34,353 nucleotides of DNA, taken from positions 1-34,353 of the forward strand of contig JALNVI010000025.1 of the NCBI GenBank assembly GCA_023231425.1, in the 5' to 3' direction. The notes beneath the pieces are model-generated. The model worked only from the letters and a program-made list of their open reading frames with translations. It was not told the DNA's origin and searched no databases. The DNA comes from Desulforhopalus sp. GTDB lineage: Bacteria; Desulfobacterota; Desulfobulbia; Desulfobulbales; Desulfocapsaceae. The position numbers were made by a program, and so were the translations under genes. Of the stretch, positions 22,639-30,250 are shown piece by piece. Position 1 is the first letter of the stretch; each line of letters starts with the position of its first letter.

Positions 22639-24165
22639 TCAGTTGATTCCGTACTTTTTGGTCTTGTAACGCAGGGAGCGAAAGGACATCTTCAACAGCT
22701 CAGCGGCTTTCATCTTCGAGTTCGTTTTCTCTATGGCATGGGCGATGAGGCGTTTTTCCAGAGTGGCGAGTGCCTGTTCTATTCCAATATCATAAAGTTC
22801 CTGCTCGCTTGAGGCGATCTGCAGCAGTGGTACAGCTTCGCCAGCCAGCTGAAATCTCCGGGCGACAAGAGTATTTCCTGTCCCGGATGTTTCAGGTGCT
22901 GCTGTTGTTGCCTCAGGAGCATTGGAAGTCGCTGCATGGCTGAAATGAATGGTTTCCGCCAAAAATTGAAACTTCCCTGGTTTTGGATTGTGCACGAGGG
23001 GGGTATTATGAGTAACACTGCCCTGAAAACTGAGACTTTCCGGTAGAATGATGTTGGAGTTTTCCAGTGCCACCCCGCGTTCTATGATGTTTTCGAGTTC
23101 CCGTACGTTCCCGGGGAAGTCGTAGTTCATCAATACCTGGAGGGCGTAGGATGAGATCTCCTGTACCTCTTTGTTGAGTTGCCGTGAATATTTTTCAAGA
23201 AAATAGTTGACCAGCAGAGGGACATCTCCTTTGCGTTCCCGCAAAGGAGGTATGCATAAAGGGACAACGGCAAGGCGGTAGAAGAGGTCTTCACGAAAAC
23301 GTCCTGCGCGGATTTCGTTTTCAAGAATCTTGTTGGTGGCAGCGATAATGCGTACATTCAGTTTGGTTGCTTTCGTCCCGCCGACTGGTTTGATTTCTCG
23401 TTCCTGCAGAACGCGCAACAGCTTGGTCTGAATGAGTGGAGTGAGCTCGCCAATTTCATCAAGAAAGGCTGTGCCGTGATCTGCCTCCTGGAAGAGCCCG
23501 CTTTTATCACCGATGGCCCCGGTAAAGGACCCTTTGACGTGGCCAAACAGTTCACTCTCCATCAGGTCTTCCGGGATGGCAGAGCAGGTGATTGGTACAA
23601 AGTTGTTTTTGGCGACGAGGCTGTTATCGTGGATTGCCTTCGCAATCAGCTCTTTTCCGGTTCCAGATTCCCCGTAGATCAGCACGTTTGCGGGGGTGGG
23701 AGAGACCCTCCGGATCATGTCAAAAATCTTGTGCATTTCACGGCTTTGGCCGATGATGCCGGAAAATGAGGTGACCGGAGCGACGGGCTCTCTGGTGCAG
23801 CCGTTGCCGCTGTCGATGGCTGCATGCACCACCGACTTCAACTCGTTGACATTAAACGGTTTACTAATGTAGTCAAAGGCTCCGTTGCGCATTGCCTGGA
23901 CGGCGTCGTCCGGGGAGGCAAAAGCGGTTACCATCACCACTGGCAGGCCGGGGTAGAGTCCCTTTACCTGCTCCAGCAGTTCAATCCCGTTCATTCCCGG
24001 CATGCGAATATCACTCAAGACCAGATCAGCACTGCGCTCGGCGAGCATCTCCAGAGCCTGCGTGCCATCGTCGGCGGTACGCACGTCAAACCCCTCTTTT
24101 TTCAGAAGGATCTTCAAAAAGTCGCGCATTGAGCGCTCGTCGTCCACAAGGAGTACAGAAAGCAT
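22639..24165 (-). CDS. Sigma-54-dependent response regulator, PilR/NtrC-like
   Basis: About 508 residues. The receiver domain begins MLSVLLVDDERSMRDFL with phospho-acceptor Asp52 in LVLSDIRMPGMNG. The AAA+ sigma-54 interaction domain has Walker A GESGTGKE and the sigma-54-contacting loop as GSFTGA (a common GAFTGA variant), followed by FLDEIGELTP and the arginine-finger region FREDLFYRL. A linker rich in Ala/Thr and a Fis-type HTH (AHAIEKTNSKMKAAELLKMSFRSLRYKTKKYGI) close the protein. The start at 24165 matches the receiver-domain start; longer frames extend into DNA of the wrong character. The cognate kinase is downstream. The pair probably controls sigma-54 promoters, perhaps type IV pili, but no target is in the window. 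Confidence 0.93.
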   Translation of the reverse strand: MLSVLLVDDERSMRDFLKILLKKEGFDVRTADDGTQALEMLAERSADLVLSDIRMPGMNGIELLEQVKGLYPGLPVVMVTAFASPDDAVQAMRNGAFDYISKPFNVNELKSVVHAAIDSGNGCTREPVAPVTSFSGIIGQSREMHKIFDMIRRVSPTPANVLIYGESGTGKELIAKAIHDNSLVAKNNFVPITCSAIPEDLMESELFGHVKGSFTGAIGDKSGLFQEADHGTAFLDEIGELTPLIQTKLLRVLQEREIKPVGGTKATKLNVRIIAATNKILENEIRAGRFREDLFYRLAVVPLCIPPLRERKGDVPLLVNYFLEKYSRQLNKEVQEISSYALQVLMNYDFPGNVRELENIIERGVALENSNIILPESLSFQGSVTHNTPLVHNPKPGKFQFLAETIHFSHAATSNAPEATTAAPETSGTGNTLVARRFQLAGEAVPLLQIASSEQELYDIGIEQALATLEKRLIAHAIEKTNSKMKAAELLKMSFRSLRYKTKKYGIN

Positions 24166-24216
24166 TATAATTATTAGTTGAGGTGAAGTATTACTCAAAA
24201 ATATCTTATTTACCAT

Positions 24217-24245
24217 GGGAATACAAGGGAATACAAGGGAATCAA
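24217..24245. repeat. Short 10-bp tandem repeat upstream of the regulator gene
   Basis: The unit GGGAATACAA occurs twice in tandem, followed by a third partial GGGAATCAA. On the minus strand it lies about 50-80 bp upstream of the pilR-like start. There the complementary TTGTAT, 17 nt and TATTTT could serve as a weak -35/-10 pair, so the repeat may overlap the operon promoter. Confidence 0.55.
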
Positions 24246-24518
24246 TTACATCCCGTTCCATCTTGAGATAAGATTTTTTTTTTGTGCCCGGGTGAGATGC
24301 TTGATCTCTCCTTCGCGTCGGCTGGCGGCGGGGCGATCTGCTGCTGTTTCGCACCAGATAATCTCCACGGGACGGCGGCTGCGGGTGTAGCGGGCACCGC
24401 CTCTGCACTCCCCGTTGTGTTCTTGCAGACGTCGTGCAGGGTTGGTGGTGATGCCGGTATAGAGGGTCTCGTCGGCACAGCGGAGAATGTAAACGTACCA
24501 GCCTTGCGTAGTCTTCAT
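24246..24518 (-). CDS. GIY-YIG domain protein, UPF0213/YhbQ-like
   Basis: A 90-residue stand-alone GIY-YIG nuclease-fold protein. The two signature strands read WYVYILRCADETLYTGITTN (G-I/V-Y as WYVYIL, then LYTGIT), followed by the catalytic-type Arg in ARRLQEHN and a conserved Glu in the RREGEIKHLTRAQK region. Small proteins of this type are widespread; a role in DNA repair has been proposed but the function is not settled. I start at MKTTQGWY (complement of 24516-24518) because the family begins there; the open frame extends to 24620 and would overlap tatC. It is divergent from tatC and lies about 80 bp upstream of the pilR-like gene on the same strand. Confidence 0.85.
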   Translation of the reverse strand: MKTTQGWYVYILRCADETLYTGITTNPARRLQEHNGECRGGARYTRSRRPVEIIWCETAADRPAASRREGEIKHLTRAQKKNLISRWNGM

Positions 24519-24613
24519 TTTTTTACTTTGAAGGGAACCTTGAAGAGCGTGTTGCCAAAGGGGGCGTGAAATGGTAAAAGTGGCTGAAAATGAACCAACC
24601 TCAAGGCGACAGC

Positions 24614-25437
24614 ATGACACAAAATATTTCAGAAACCGAGAAAAAAGCGAAACGGGAAGAACCGCAGAATAAAACCACGCAGGAGGAGCAGCGAGAGCAG
24701 CCCCTTGTTGAACATCTGCGGGAACTGCGCTCCTGTCTTATCATTTCCCTGGTTGCCGTCTGTGCTGGCTTTGTGGCGGCCTATTCGGTAATTCAACCCA
24801 TCGGACGCTGGTTCTTCAAACCGCTTACTGATGTTTTGCCGGAAGGCACCTCTCTTATCTTTACCTCTTACCAGGGAGGGTTTTTTTTTATCTGAAACTT
24901 GCCCTTACGGTGAGTATTCTCCTCTCTGTCCCCATACTTTTCTCCCAGCTCTGGCGGTTTATCTCCCCTGGTCTTTATCGACGTGAAAAAAAGGTTCTTA
25001 TTCCTTTCGTTGTGCTTTCCTCTCTTTTTTTCCTCGGGGGAGCTGCCTTTGGCTATTTTGTCGTTTTCCCGCCTGCTTTCAAATTTCTCGTCGGCTATAA
25101 CAATGAATTTCTTGTTTCTCTGCCGGGAGTAAATGAATACTTCAGCCTTGCCGTGCGCCTGTTGCTCGCCTTCGGGTTGATCTTTGAGATGCCCCTGCTC
25201 TTTACCTTTCTTGCCAAAGCGGGGATGGTGAGTGTGGAGTTTCTCACCCGTAACCGCAAGTATGCGATTCTTATTGATTTTGTGGTTGCCGCTATTCTGA
25301 CGCCAACCCCGGACGCTGTCAATCAGTTGATGATGGCTGTTCCTTTAATGCTGCTCTACGAAGTGAGTGTGGTTGCCGTCCGTATTTTCGGGAAAAAACC
25401 CTTTAGCGGGTTTGACGATGAGGATGCGCTGGAGTAA
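24614..25437 (+). CDS. tatC: Twin-arginine translocase subunit TatC, split by a frameshift at a T9 tract
   Basis: Two adjacent frames together make one TatC. The first, from ATG 24614 (AAGGCGA upstream), has a charged N-terminus, PLVEHLRELRSCLIISLVAV and the first helix, and stops at 24893-24895. The second continues YLKLALTVSILLSVPILFSQLWRFISPGLYRREKK, FFLGGAAFGYFVVFPPAFKFL, LAFGLIFEMPLLFTFLAK and ILTPTPDAVNQ to 25437. All are core TatC segments. Reading T9 (24881-24889) as ten Ts, or a -1 slip there, joins them as GGFFFYLKLAL with no residue lost; the whole would be about 274 residues. TatC is the Tat signal-peptide receptor in the inner membrane. I cannot tell a sequencing error from real slippage or inactivation. 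Confidence 0.88.
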
Positions 25438-25470
25438 TATAACGCGCCGTTACACAGCTCTTTTCCTTTC

Positions 25471-25517
25471 AAGGCGCCTCGAATATAAACGAAATAGAAG
25501 ACTATTCCAGGTCCCCT
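25471..25517 (-). repeat. Truncated inverted copy E of the MITE-like repeat
   Basis: Read on the minus strand from 25517, this segment matches the first 42 nt of copy B/C (AGGGTACCTTGAATAATCTT and onward) with five substitutions, then diverges after ATTCGAGGC. It is thus the left end only, in opposite orientation to the other copies. It sits between the tatC stop and the epimerase start, whose ATG is 25 nt away. Confidence 0.75.
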
Positions 25518-25541
25518 TTATTCTTTACTATAGAGATTTCC

Positions 25542-26555
25542 ATGAAAAAAATTCTCATCACTGGCGGAGCCGGCTTCATTGGCACTCACCTTGCCAAACG
25601 ACTGCTTGCCGATGGGGGACGTGAAGTTGTCGCCCTCGACAATATTAATGATTACTACGATCCCAACCTGAAACTGGCCCGCATGAAAGCGCTGGCGGAG
25701 GGGCCGGGTTTCCGGCATGTTAACATCAACCTGCAGGATCGGGATAATGTGGCAAAACTCTTCGCCGAGGAAGGGTTTGATGCGGTGGTCAACCTCGCTG
25801 CCCAGGCGGGAGTCCGTTATTCTCTAGAGAATCCAAGTTCCTATGTGGACACCAACCTTGTTGGTTTTGGCAATGTTCTTGAAGGGTGCCGCCACAATAA
25901 TGTGAAGCACCTTGTTTTTGCTTCCTCCAGTTCGGTGTATGGGGCGAATACCCGCATGCCATTTTCGGTGCATGACAATGTAGACCATCCTGTGTCCCTC
26001 TATGCCGCTTCGAAAAAAGCCAATGAGCTGATGGCTCACACCTATGCACATCTCTTTGGTCTGCCAGTGACCGGCCTGCGTTTTTTCACGGTTTATGGTC
26101 CCTGGGGACGGCCGGACATGGCACTTTTCCTCTTCACCAAAGCAATTCTCAGCGGCAAGCCGATTAACGTCTTCAACAACGGCAATATGGAACGGGATTT
26201 CACTTATATAGACGATATTGTTGAGGGCGTGTATCGGGTGATTAACAAGGTCCCGGTGGCCAATCCGGAGTGGAACGGGGATAATCCTGATCCGGCGACC
26301 TCCTACTGTCCTTACCGCATCTACAACATCGGCAATAATAATAAAGAAAAGCTGATGCGTTACATTGAGGTGCTTGAGGATGCTCTTGGCAAAAAGGCCG
26401 AGAAAAATTTCCTTCCAATGCAGCCCGGAGATGTGCCTGCCACCTGGGCTGATGTCGACGACCTGGTGAAAGAGCTTGGCTACAAACCCGACACTGCGCT
26501 GGAATATGGCATTGGCAAGTTTGTCGAGTGGTATCGCGGCTATTACAACGTATAA
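25542..26555 (+). CDS. NAD-dependent epimerase, probable UDP-glucuronate 4-epimerase
   Basis: A 337-residue extended short-chain dehydrogenase/reductase. The Rossmann NAD-binding motif is GGAGFIGTHLA at residues 8-18. The acidic second strand and following loop read ALDNINDYYDPNLK, a feature of the UDP-glucuronate epimerase (GAE/LpsL/CapI) subgroup. VNLAAQAGVRYSLENP and the catalytic SSSSVYG and YAASKKANE follow, then RFFTVYGPWGRPDMAL and YNIGNNNKEKLM. The group interconverts UDP-glucuronate and UDP-galacturonate for LPS or capsule; the exact substrate is inferred. The gene stands alone between tatC and dcm. A truncated repeat lies directly upstream, and the ribosome-binding site is weak. Confidence 0.9.
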   Translation: MKKILITGGAGFIGTHLAKRLLADGGREVVALDNINDYYDPNLKLARMKALAEGPGFRHVNINLQDRDNVAKLFAEEGFDAVVNLAAQAGVRYSLENPSSYVDTNLVGFGNVLEGCRHNNVKHLVFASSSSVYGANTRMPFSVHDNVDHPVSLYAASKKANELMAHTYAHLFGLPVTGLRFFTVYGPWGRPDMALFLFTKAILSGKPINVFNNGNMERDFTYIDDIVEGVYRVINKVPVANPEWNGDNPDPATSYCPYRIYNIGNNNKEKLMRYIEVLEDALGKKAEKNFLPMQPGDVPATWADVDDLVKELGYKPDTALEYGIGKFVEWYRGYYNV

Positions 26556-26581
26556 ATACCTCTTGAACTCTTTTTGTTTCA

Positions 26582-26608
26582 CCGGCTGCCCTGAAAACGG
26601 GCAGCTGG
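26582..26608 (+). terminator. Hairpin between the epimerase gene and dcm
   Basis: GCTGCCC (26585-26591) pairs perfectly with GGGCAGC (26599-26605) around a 7-nt loop, 30 nt after the epimerase stop. No T tract follows, so termination is uncertain. It may instead be a processing or stability hairpin. Confidence 0.4.
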
Positions 26609-26635
26609 TTCCCTTCCAGCAGATCCCCCTTACTG

Positions 26636-27853
26636 ATGACCCCGACCGGACTCCTCGCTGCCGCCCATTTACTCCGCGCAAAAAAAGATCTTTTCACCGG
26701 TCTGCCTGATACAGAATTTGATGCCGCAGTCAGCCACTGGGCCCAGTCTGTCGCAGGAGATCTGCCCGGGCTTTGTCCTCCGGAACTCTCCTCTCAGCTC
26801 GCTGCCCTCGTCAATCGACAGGACCTCGATTTCAGTGAACTCTCCTGCCCGCCACCAGTGGAGTGGGATTTTACCTTCATTGACCTCTTTGCCGGTATTG
26901 GCGGCTTTCGTCTCGCTTTTCAGGCAGCCGGAGGGCGCTGCACTTTCTCAAGTGAGTGGGACCGCTTTGCGCAGAAGACCTATTTCCGCAATTTTGGCGA
27001 GGTTCCCTTCGGGGACATCCGGGCCCTTGACAAGCAGGCAATTCCTCACCATGACATTCTCTGTGGCGGTTTTCCCTGCCAGCCATTCTCCCTTGCCGGA
27101 GTTTCCAAGAAGCAGTCCCTCGGGCGCTGTCACGGTTTTGCCGACAAGACGCAGGGGACACTCTTTTTTGAGATTAAGGAAATTCTGCGTCTCAAACGAC
27201 CACGGGCCTTCATGCTGGAGAATGTAAAAAACCTCCTCTCCCACGACTGCGGGCGAACCTTTGAGGTGATCCGCAATGCCCTTGAGAAACAGCTTGGCTA
27301 CGTCATTAACTGGAAGATTGTTGATGGGGCCCACTGGGTACCACAACACCGGGAACGGATCTTCATTGTTGGCGTTGATCCGCAGCAGGTTGAGGTGAAA
27401 AAGGAGGAGATTATTATCCCCGAGGGACCGGAAGAGGGATATGCTGCCCCCCTACTCTGTGACATCATTCTCCCCAAAGTGGAGGGATGTACCCTTGGTC
27501 CGGGGACCTGGTCGACCCTTGAACGGCATAAAAAACACCACGCCGAGTGTGGTAACGGCTTTGGCTATTCCCTGCACCACCTGCCCCTCGACGAAGATGC
27601 CATTACCCGGACTATCTCTGCCCGCTACCACAAAGACGGCGCAGAAATTCTTATCGCCCAGCCAGAAGCCCGTCCGCGTCGCCTCACCGTGGAAGAGGCC
27701 ATGCAGTTGCAGGGTTACGATCCCCGGCGTTACATCTTCCCTGTCTCGCGAACCCAGGCCTACCGGCAGATTGGCAACAGCGTAGTGGTTCCTGCTGTTA
27801 CGGCCTGTGCCCGGGCTCTCACCCGTCTCCTGCGGGAAAAAGGGGTGTTGTAA
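26636..27853 (+). CDS. dcm: DNA (cytosine-5)-methyltransferase, Dcm-like
   Basis: A 405-residue C5-cytosine methyltransferase. After an ~78-residue N-terminal extension like that of E. coli Dcm come motif I (FTFIDLFAGIGGFRLAF, SAM binding), motif IV (GGFPCQPFSLAG, catalytic Cys), motif VI (FMLENVKNL), motif VIII (VPQHRERIFIVG), and motifs IX-X (RRLTVEEAMQLQGY, RQIGNSVVVPAV). The target-recognition region lies between VIII and IX. No Shine-Dalgarno precedes the ATG at 26636. vsr begins immediately at the stop codon, which suggests a Dcm-type methylome where deaminated 5-methylcytosine needs T:G repair. No restriction endonuclease gene is seen nearby. Exact sequence specificity cannot be read from the sequence. 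Confidence 0.93.
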   Translation: MTPTGLLAAAHLLRAKKDLFTGLPDTEFDAAVSHWAQSVAGDLPGLCPPELSSQLAALVNRQDLDFSELSCPPPVEWDFTFIDLFAGIGGFRLAFQAAGGRCTFSSEWDRFAQKTYFRNFGEVPFGDIRALDKQAIPHHDILCGGFPCQPFSLAGVSKKQSLGRCHGFADKTQGTLFFEIKEILRLKRPRAFMLENVKNLLSHDCGRTFEVIRNALEKQLGYVINWKIVDGAHWVPQHRERIFIVGVDPQQVEVKKEEIIIPEGPEEGYAAPLLCDIILPKVEGCTLGPGTWSTLERHKKHHAECGNGFGYSLHHLPLDEDAITRTISARYHKDGAEILIAQPEARPRRLTVEEAMQLQGYDPRRYIFPVSRTQAYRQIGNSVVVPAVTACARALTRLLREKGVL

Positions 27854-28300
27854 ATGGACAATCTGACTCCGGAGCGGCGCAGCTGGAATATGGGTCAGAT
27901 CAAGTCAACCAATACCAGACCGGAACGTGCCGTCCGCTCGCGACTGCACCGGCTCGGCTATCGTTTCCGAATCCATCGCCGTGATCTTCCCGGCTGTCCC
28001 GATATTGTCCTGCCGAAATATAAAAGTATTATCTTTGTGCATGGCTGTTACTGGCATCGGCATGAAGGGTGCTGTTATGCCTATACGCCGAAGTCGCGAC
28101 AGGATTTCTGGTTGAAGAAATTTTCAAGGACCGTGCAGCGTGACGTGGAGGTGCAGGACGAACTCAAACGGCTTGGCTGGCAGGTGTTGGTGATTTGGGA
28201 ATGTGAAGTGAAGCAGATGGACGAGGTTGAGAAACGGCTCCGACAGTTCCTGGGCAGCCCGGTCGGAGAAGAGACGACCGGGCAGGACGCAAAGAAATGA
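27854..28300 (+). CDS. vsr: Very-short-patch mismatch repair endonuclease
   Basis: A 148-residue Vsr nuclease that nicks next to the T of T:G mismatches arising from 5-methylcytosine deamination. The family pattern is complete: RSWNMGQIKSTNTRPE at the N-terminus, the metal-binding Asp in PGCPDIVLPKYKSIIFVHGCYWHRHEGC, where HGCYWHRH and the following Cys supply the structural zinc site and catalytic His, then QDFWLKKF, QRDVEVQDEL and GWQVLVIWECEV. Its ATG follows the dcm TAA with no gap, and AGGGGTG in the end of dcm can serve as Shine-Dalgarno. Its stop abuts the stop codon of dxs on the other strand with no intergenic base. Confidence 0.95.
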   Translation: MDNLTPERRSWNMGQIKSTNTRPERAVRSRLHRLGYRFRIHRRDLPGCPDIVLPKYKSIIFVHGCYWHRHEGCCYAYTPKSRQDFWLKKFSRTVQRDVEVQDELKRLGWQVLVIWECEVKQMDEVEKRLRQFLGSPVGEETTGQDAKK

Positions 28301-30250
28301 TCAGTTGGAGTTAGTTGCAGGACCGCGACCGAGGAGTGCGAGAGCGGCGGCGGTGATCGCCGGGGTGTCGATGCCGCCTTCTTTCCAGAGTTCCTTCTGC
28401 GGGCTGTGTTCGATAAAATGGTCTGAATAACCGAGCAGTGTGCTTTTTACGTTGAAAACCTGCTGTTGTGACAGCATCTCCAGAACCCCGCTGCCAAAAC
28501 CACCGGCAACCACATTGTCTTCCACGGTGACAAGGTTCCCGGTATGCTGTACCCAGTGGCAGATCAGCTCCGCATCAAGCGGTTTAATGAAGCGTGGATT
28601 GATCACCGCTGCACTTACGCCTGCCAGTTCCAGCTCTTTTGCTGCCTCCATGGCCGCAGTTACTCGATTTCCCACCGGTAAAAGGAGAATGTCATCTCCT
28701 TCCCTCAACAGTTCTCCCTCACCTATTTTCAGCATGCAGAGCTGTTCGTCCATCTTTACACCATAACCGGAACCGCGCGGATAGCGCACCGCAGAGGGCC
28801 CGCGATAGTGTATGCCGGTGAAGATCATATGCTGCAGCTCGTTCTCGTCTTTCGGGGCCATCATTACCATATTAGGAATGAAACGCAGGAAGGAGAGATC
28901 GAAGACGCCATGGTGAGTGGGGCCGTCGTCGCCGACCACACCGGCTCGGTCGAAGGCGAAGGTGACGGGCAGGTTTGGCAGGCAGACATCATGGATGATC
29001 TGATCCAGAGCCCGCTGGAAAAAGGTGGAATAGACGGCGACTACCGGTCGCATCCCCTGAGAGGCCATGCCCGCCGCAAAGGTGACGGCGTGTTGTTCCG
29101 CAATGCCCACATCAAAAAAACGTTCGGGAAAGCGTTTGGAGAATTCAGTAAGACCGGTCCCGGAAGTCATGGCCGCAGAGATGGCGGTAATACGGTTGTC
29201 GTTCTCCGCCATTTTGCAAAGGGTCCTGCCGAAAAACGAAGTCCAGCTCGTGAAGCCGGAAGAGGGCAGTGGTTTACCTGTGGCAATATCGAAGGGTCCA
29301 ATACCGTGGAAGAGACCGGGATTGTCCTCCGCCGGCTTGTATCCGCGCCCTTTTTTTGTAAGGACGTGCACCAGTACCGGCCCCTGAGAGATATCGCGAA
29401 CCTCGGAGAGTGTCTCGATAAGTTCGTCGAGGTCATGGCCGTTGATCGGACCGACATAGTTGAACTTGAATGCCTCAAAGAGCATGCCGGGGGTGAAAAA
29501 ACTTTTCAGGCTCTCTTCTGATTTTCGCAGAATGTTAAGCAGGTTTTCACCCGCTTCAGAGTCACTCAGTTTTTCCACGAGGTGATTCTTCACCCTGTTC
29601 ATGGTACGCCCGGCCAGTTTACGGCTGAGGAAATTCGAGATTGCCCCGACATTCGGTGAAATCGACATTTCGTTGTCGTTGAGGATAACGATAAGATCAC
29701 GGTCGAGATGTCCGGCATGGTTGAGTGCCTCATAGGCCATACCGGCAGTCATTGCGCCATCGCCGATTACTGCGATGGCGCGGTTCTTCTTCGCCTGCAG
29801 GTTATGTGCGACCTCCATGCCGGAAGCGGCGGAGACGGAGGTGGAGCTGTGTCCGGTTTCAAAGGCGTCGTAGGGTGACTCTTTACGTTTTGGAAAACCA
29901 CTTATACCATTGCGCTGGCGCAGGGTTGAAAATTCCCTGAGGCGTCCGGTGATAATTTTATGGGCATAGCTCTGGTGACCAACGTCCCAGACAATCTTGT
30001 CTTCCGGGGTGTTGAAAACCTTGTGCAGGGCCAGGGTGAGTTCCACCACGCCGAGGCTCGGTGCGAGGTGACCGCCATTTTTTGAGACGGTGGTGATGAT
30101 GGTTTCGCGCAGCTCGGCGGCGATTTCTTCAAGCTCGGGGATGGTGCAGTCGCGCAGGTCAGCGGGAGAGTGGATCTCTTCAAGGCGGGGAGTATTGCTC
30201 TTATGGACGGCTGTTCTTGTAATGGCAGGTTTGCTGTCGGTAAATCTCAT
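28301..30250 (-). CDS. dxs: 1-deoxy-D-xylulose-5-phosphate synthase
   Basis: A 649-residue thiamine-diphosphate enzyme condensing pyruvate and glyceraldehyde-3-phosphate, the first step of the MEP isoprenoid pathway. GGHLAPSLGVVELTLALH and the His in WDVGHQSYAHKI are visible, as is the cofactor motif GDGAMTAGMAYEALNHAG through NDNEMSISPNVG. The catalytic Glu is in DVGIAEQHAVTFAAGMA, with FDRAGVVGDDGPTHHG after it. The start ATG (30248-30250) has AGGA 7 nt upstream and overlaps the ispA stop as TAATG. The gene is last in xseB-ispA-dxs, a conserved order that pairs the first enzyme of the pathway with a prenyl synthase. No terminator separates it from the convergent vsr. Confidence 0.97.
   Translation of the reverse strand: MRFTDSKPAITRTAVHKSNTPRLEEIHSPADLRDCTIPELEEIAAELRETIITTVSKNGGHLAPSLGVVELTLALHKVFNTPEDKIVWDVGHQSYAHKIITGRLREFSTLRQRNGISGFPKRKESPYDAFETGHSSTSVSAASGMEVAHNLQAKKNRAIAVIGDGAMTAGMAYEALNHAGHLDRDLIVILNDNEMSISPNVGAISNFLSRKLAGRTMNRVKNHLVEKLSDSEAGENLLNILRKSEESLKSFFTPGMLFEAFKFNYVGPINGHDLDELIETLSEVRDISQGPVLVHVLTKKGRGYKPAEDNPGLFHGIGPFDIATGKPLPSSGFTSWTSFFGRTLCKMAENDNRITAISAAMTSGTGLTEFSKRFPERFFDVGIAEQHAVTFAAGMASQGMRPVVAVYSTFFQRALDQIIHDVCLPNLPVTFAFDRAGVVGDDGPTHHGVFDLSFLRFIPNMVMMAPKDENELQHMIFTGIHYRGPSAVRYPRGSGYGVKMDEQLCMLKIGEGELLREGDDILLLPVGNRVTAAMEAAKELELAGVSAAVINPRFIKPLDAELICHWVQHTGNLVTVEDNVVAGGFGSGVLEMLSQQQVFNVKSTLLGYSDHFIEHSPQKELWKEGGIDTPAITAAALALLGRGPATNSN

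Noticed and set aside
24525..24560. AGGGAACCTTGAAG near 24531 as another repeat left end
   Set aside because: Only about a dozen bases resemble the terminal repeat, and the diagnostic block that should follow is missing.
24246..24620. Long form of the GIY-YIG protein starting at 24620
   Set aside because: The extra 34 residues show no family similarity and would overlap the tatC start; the family begins at MKTTQGWY.
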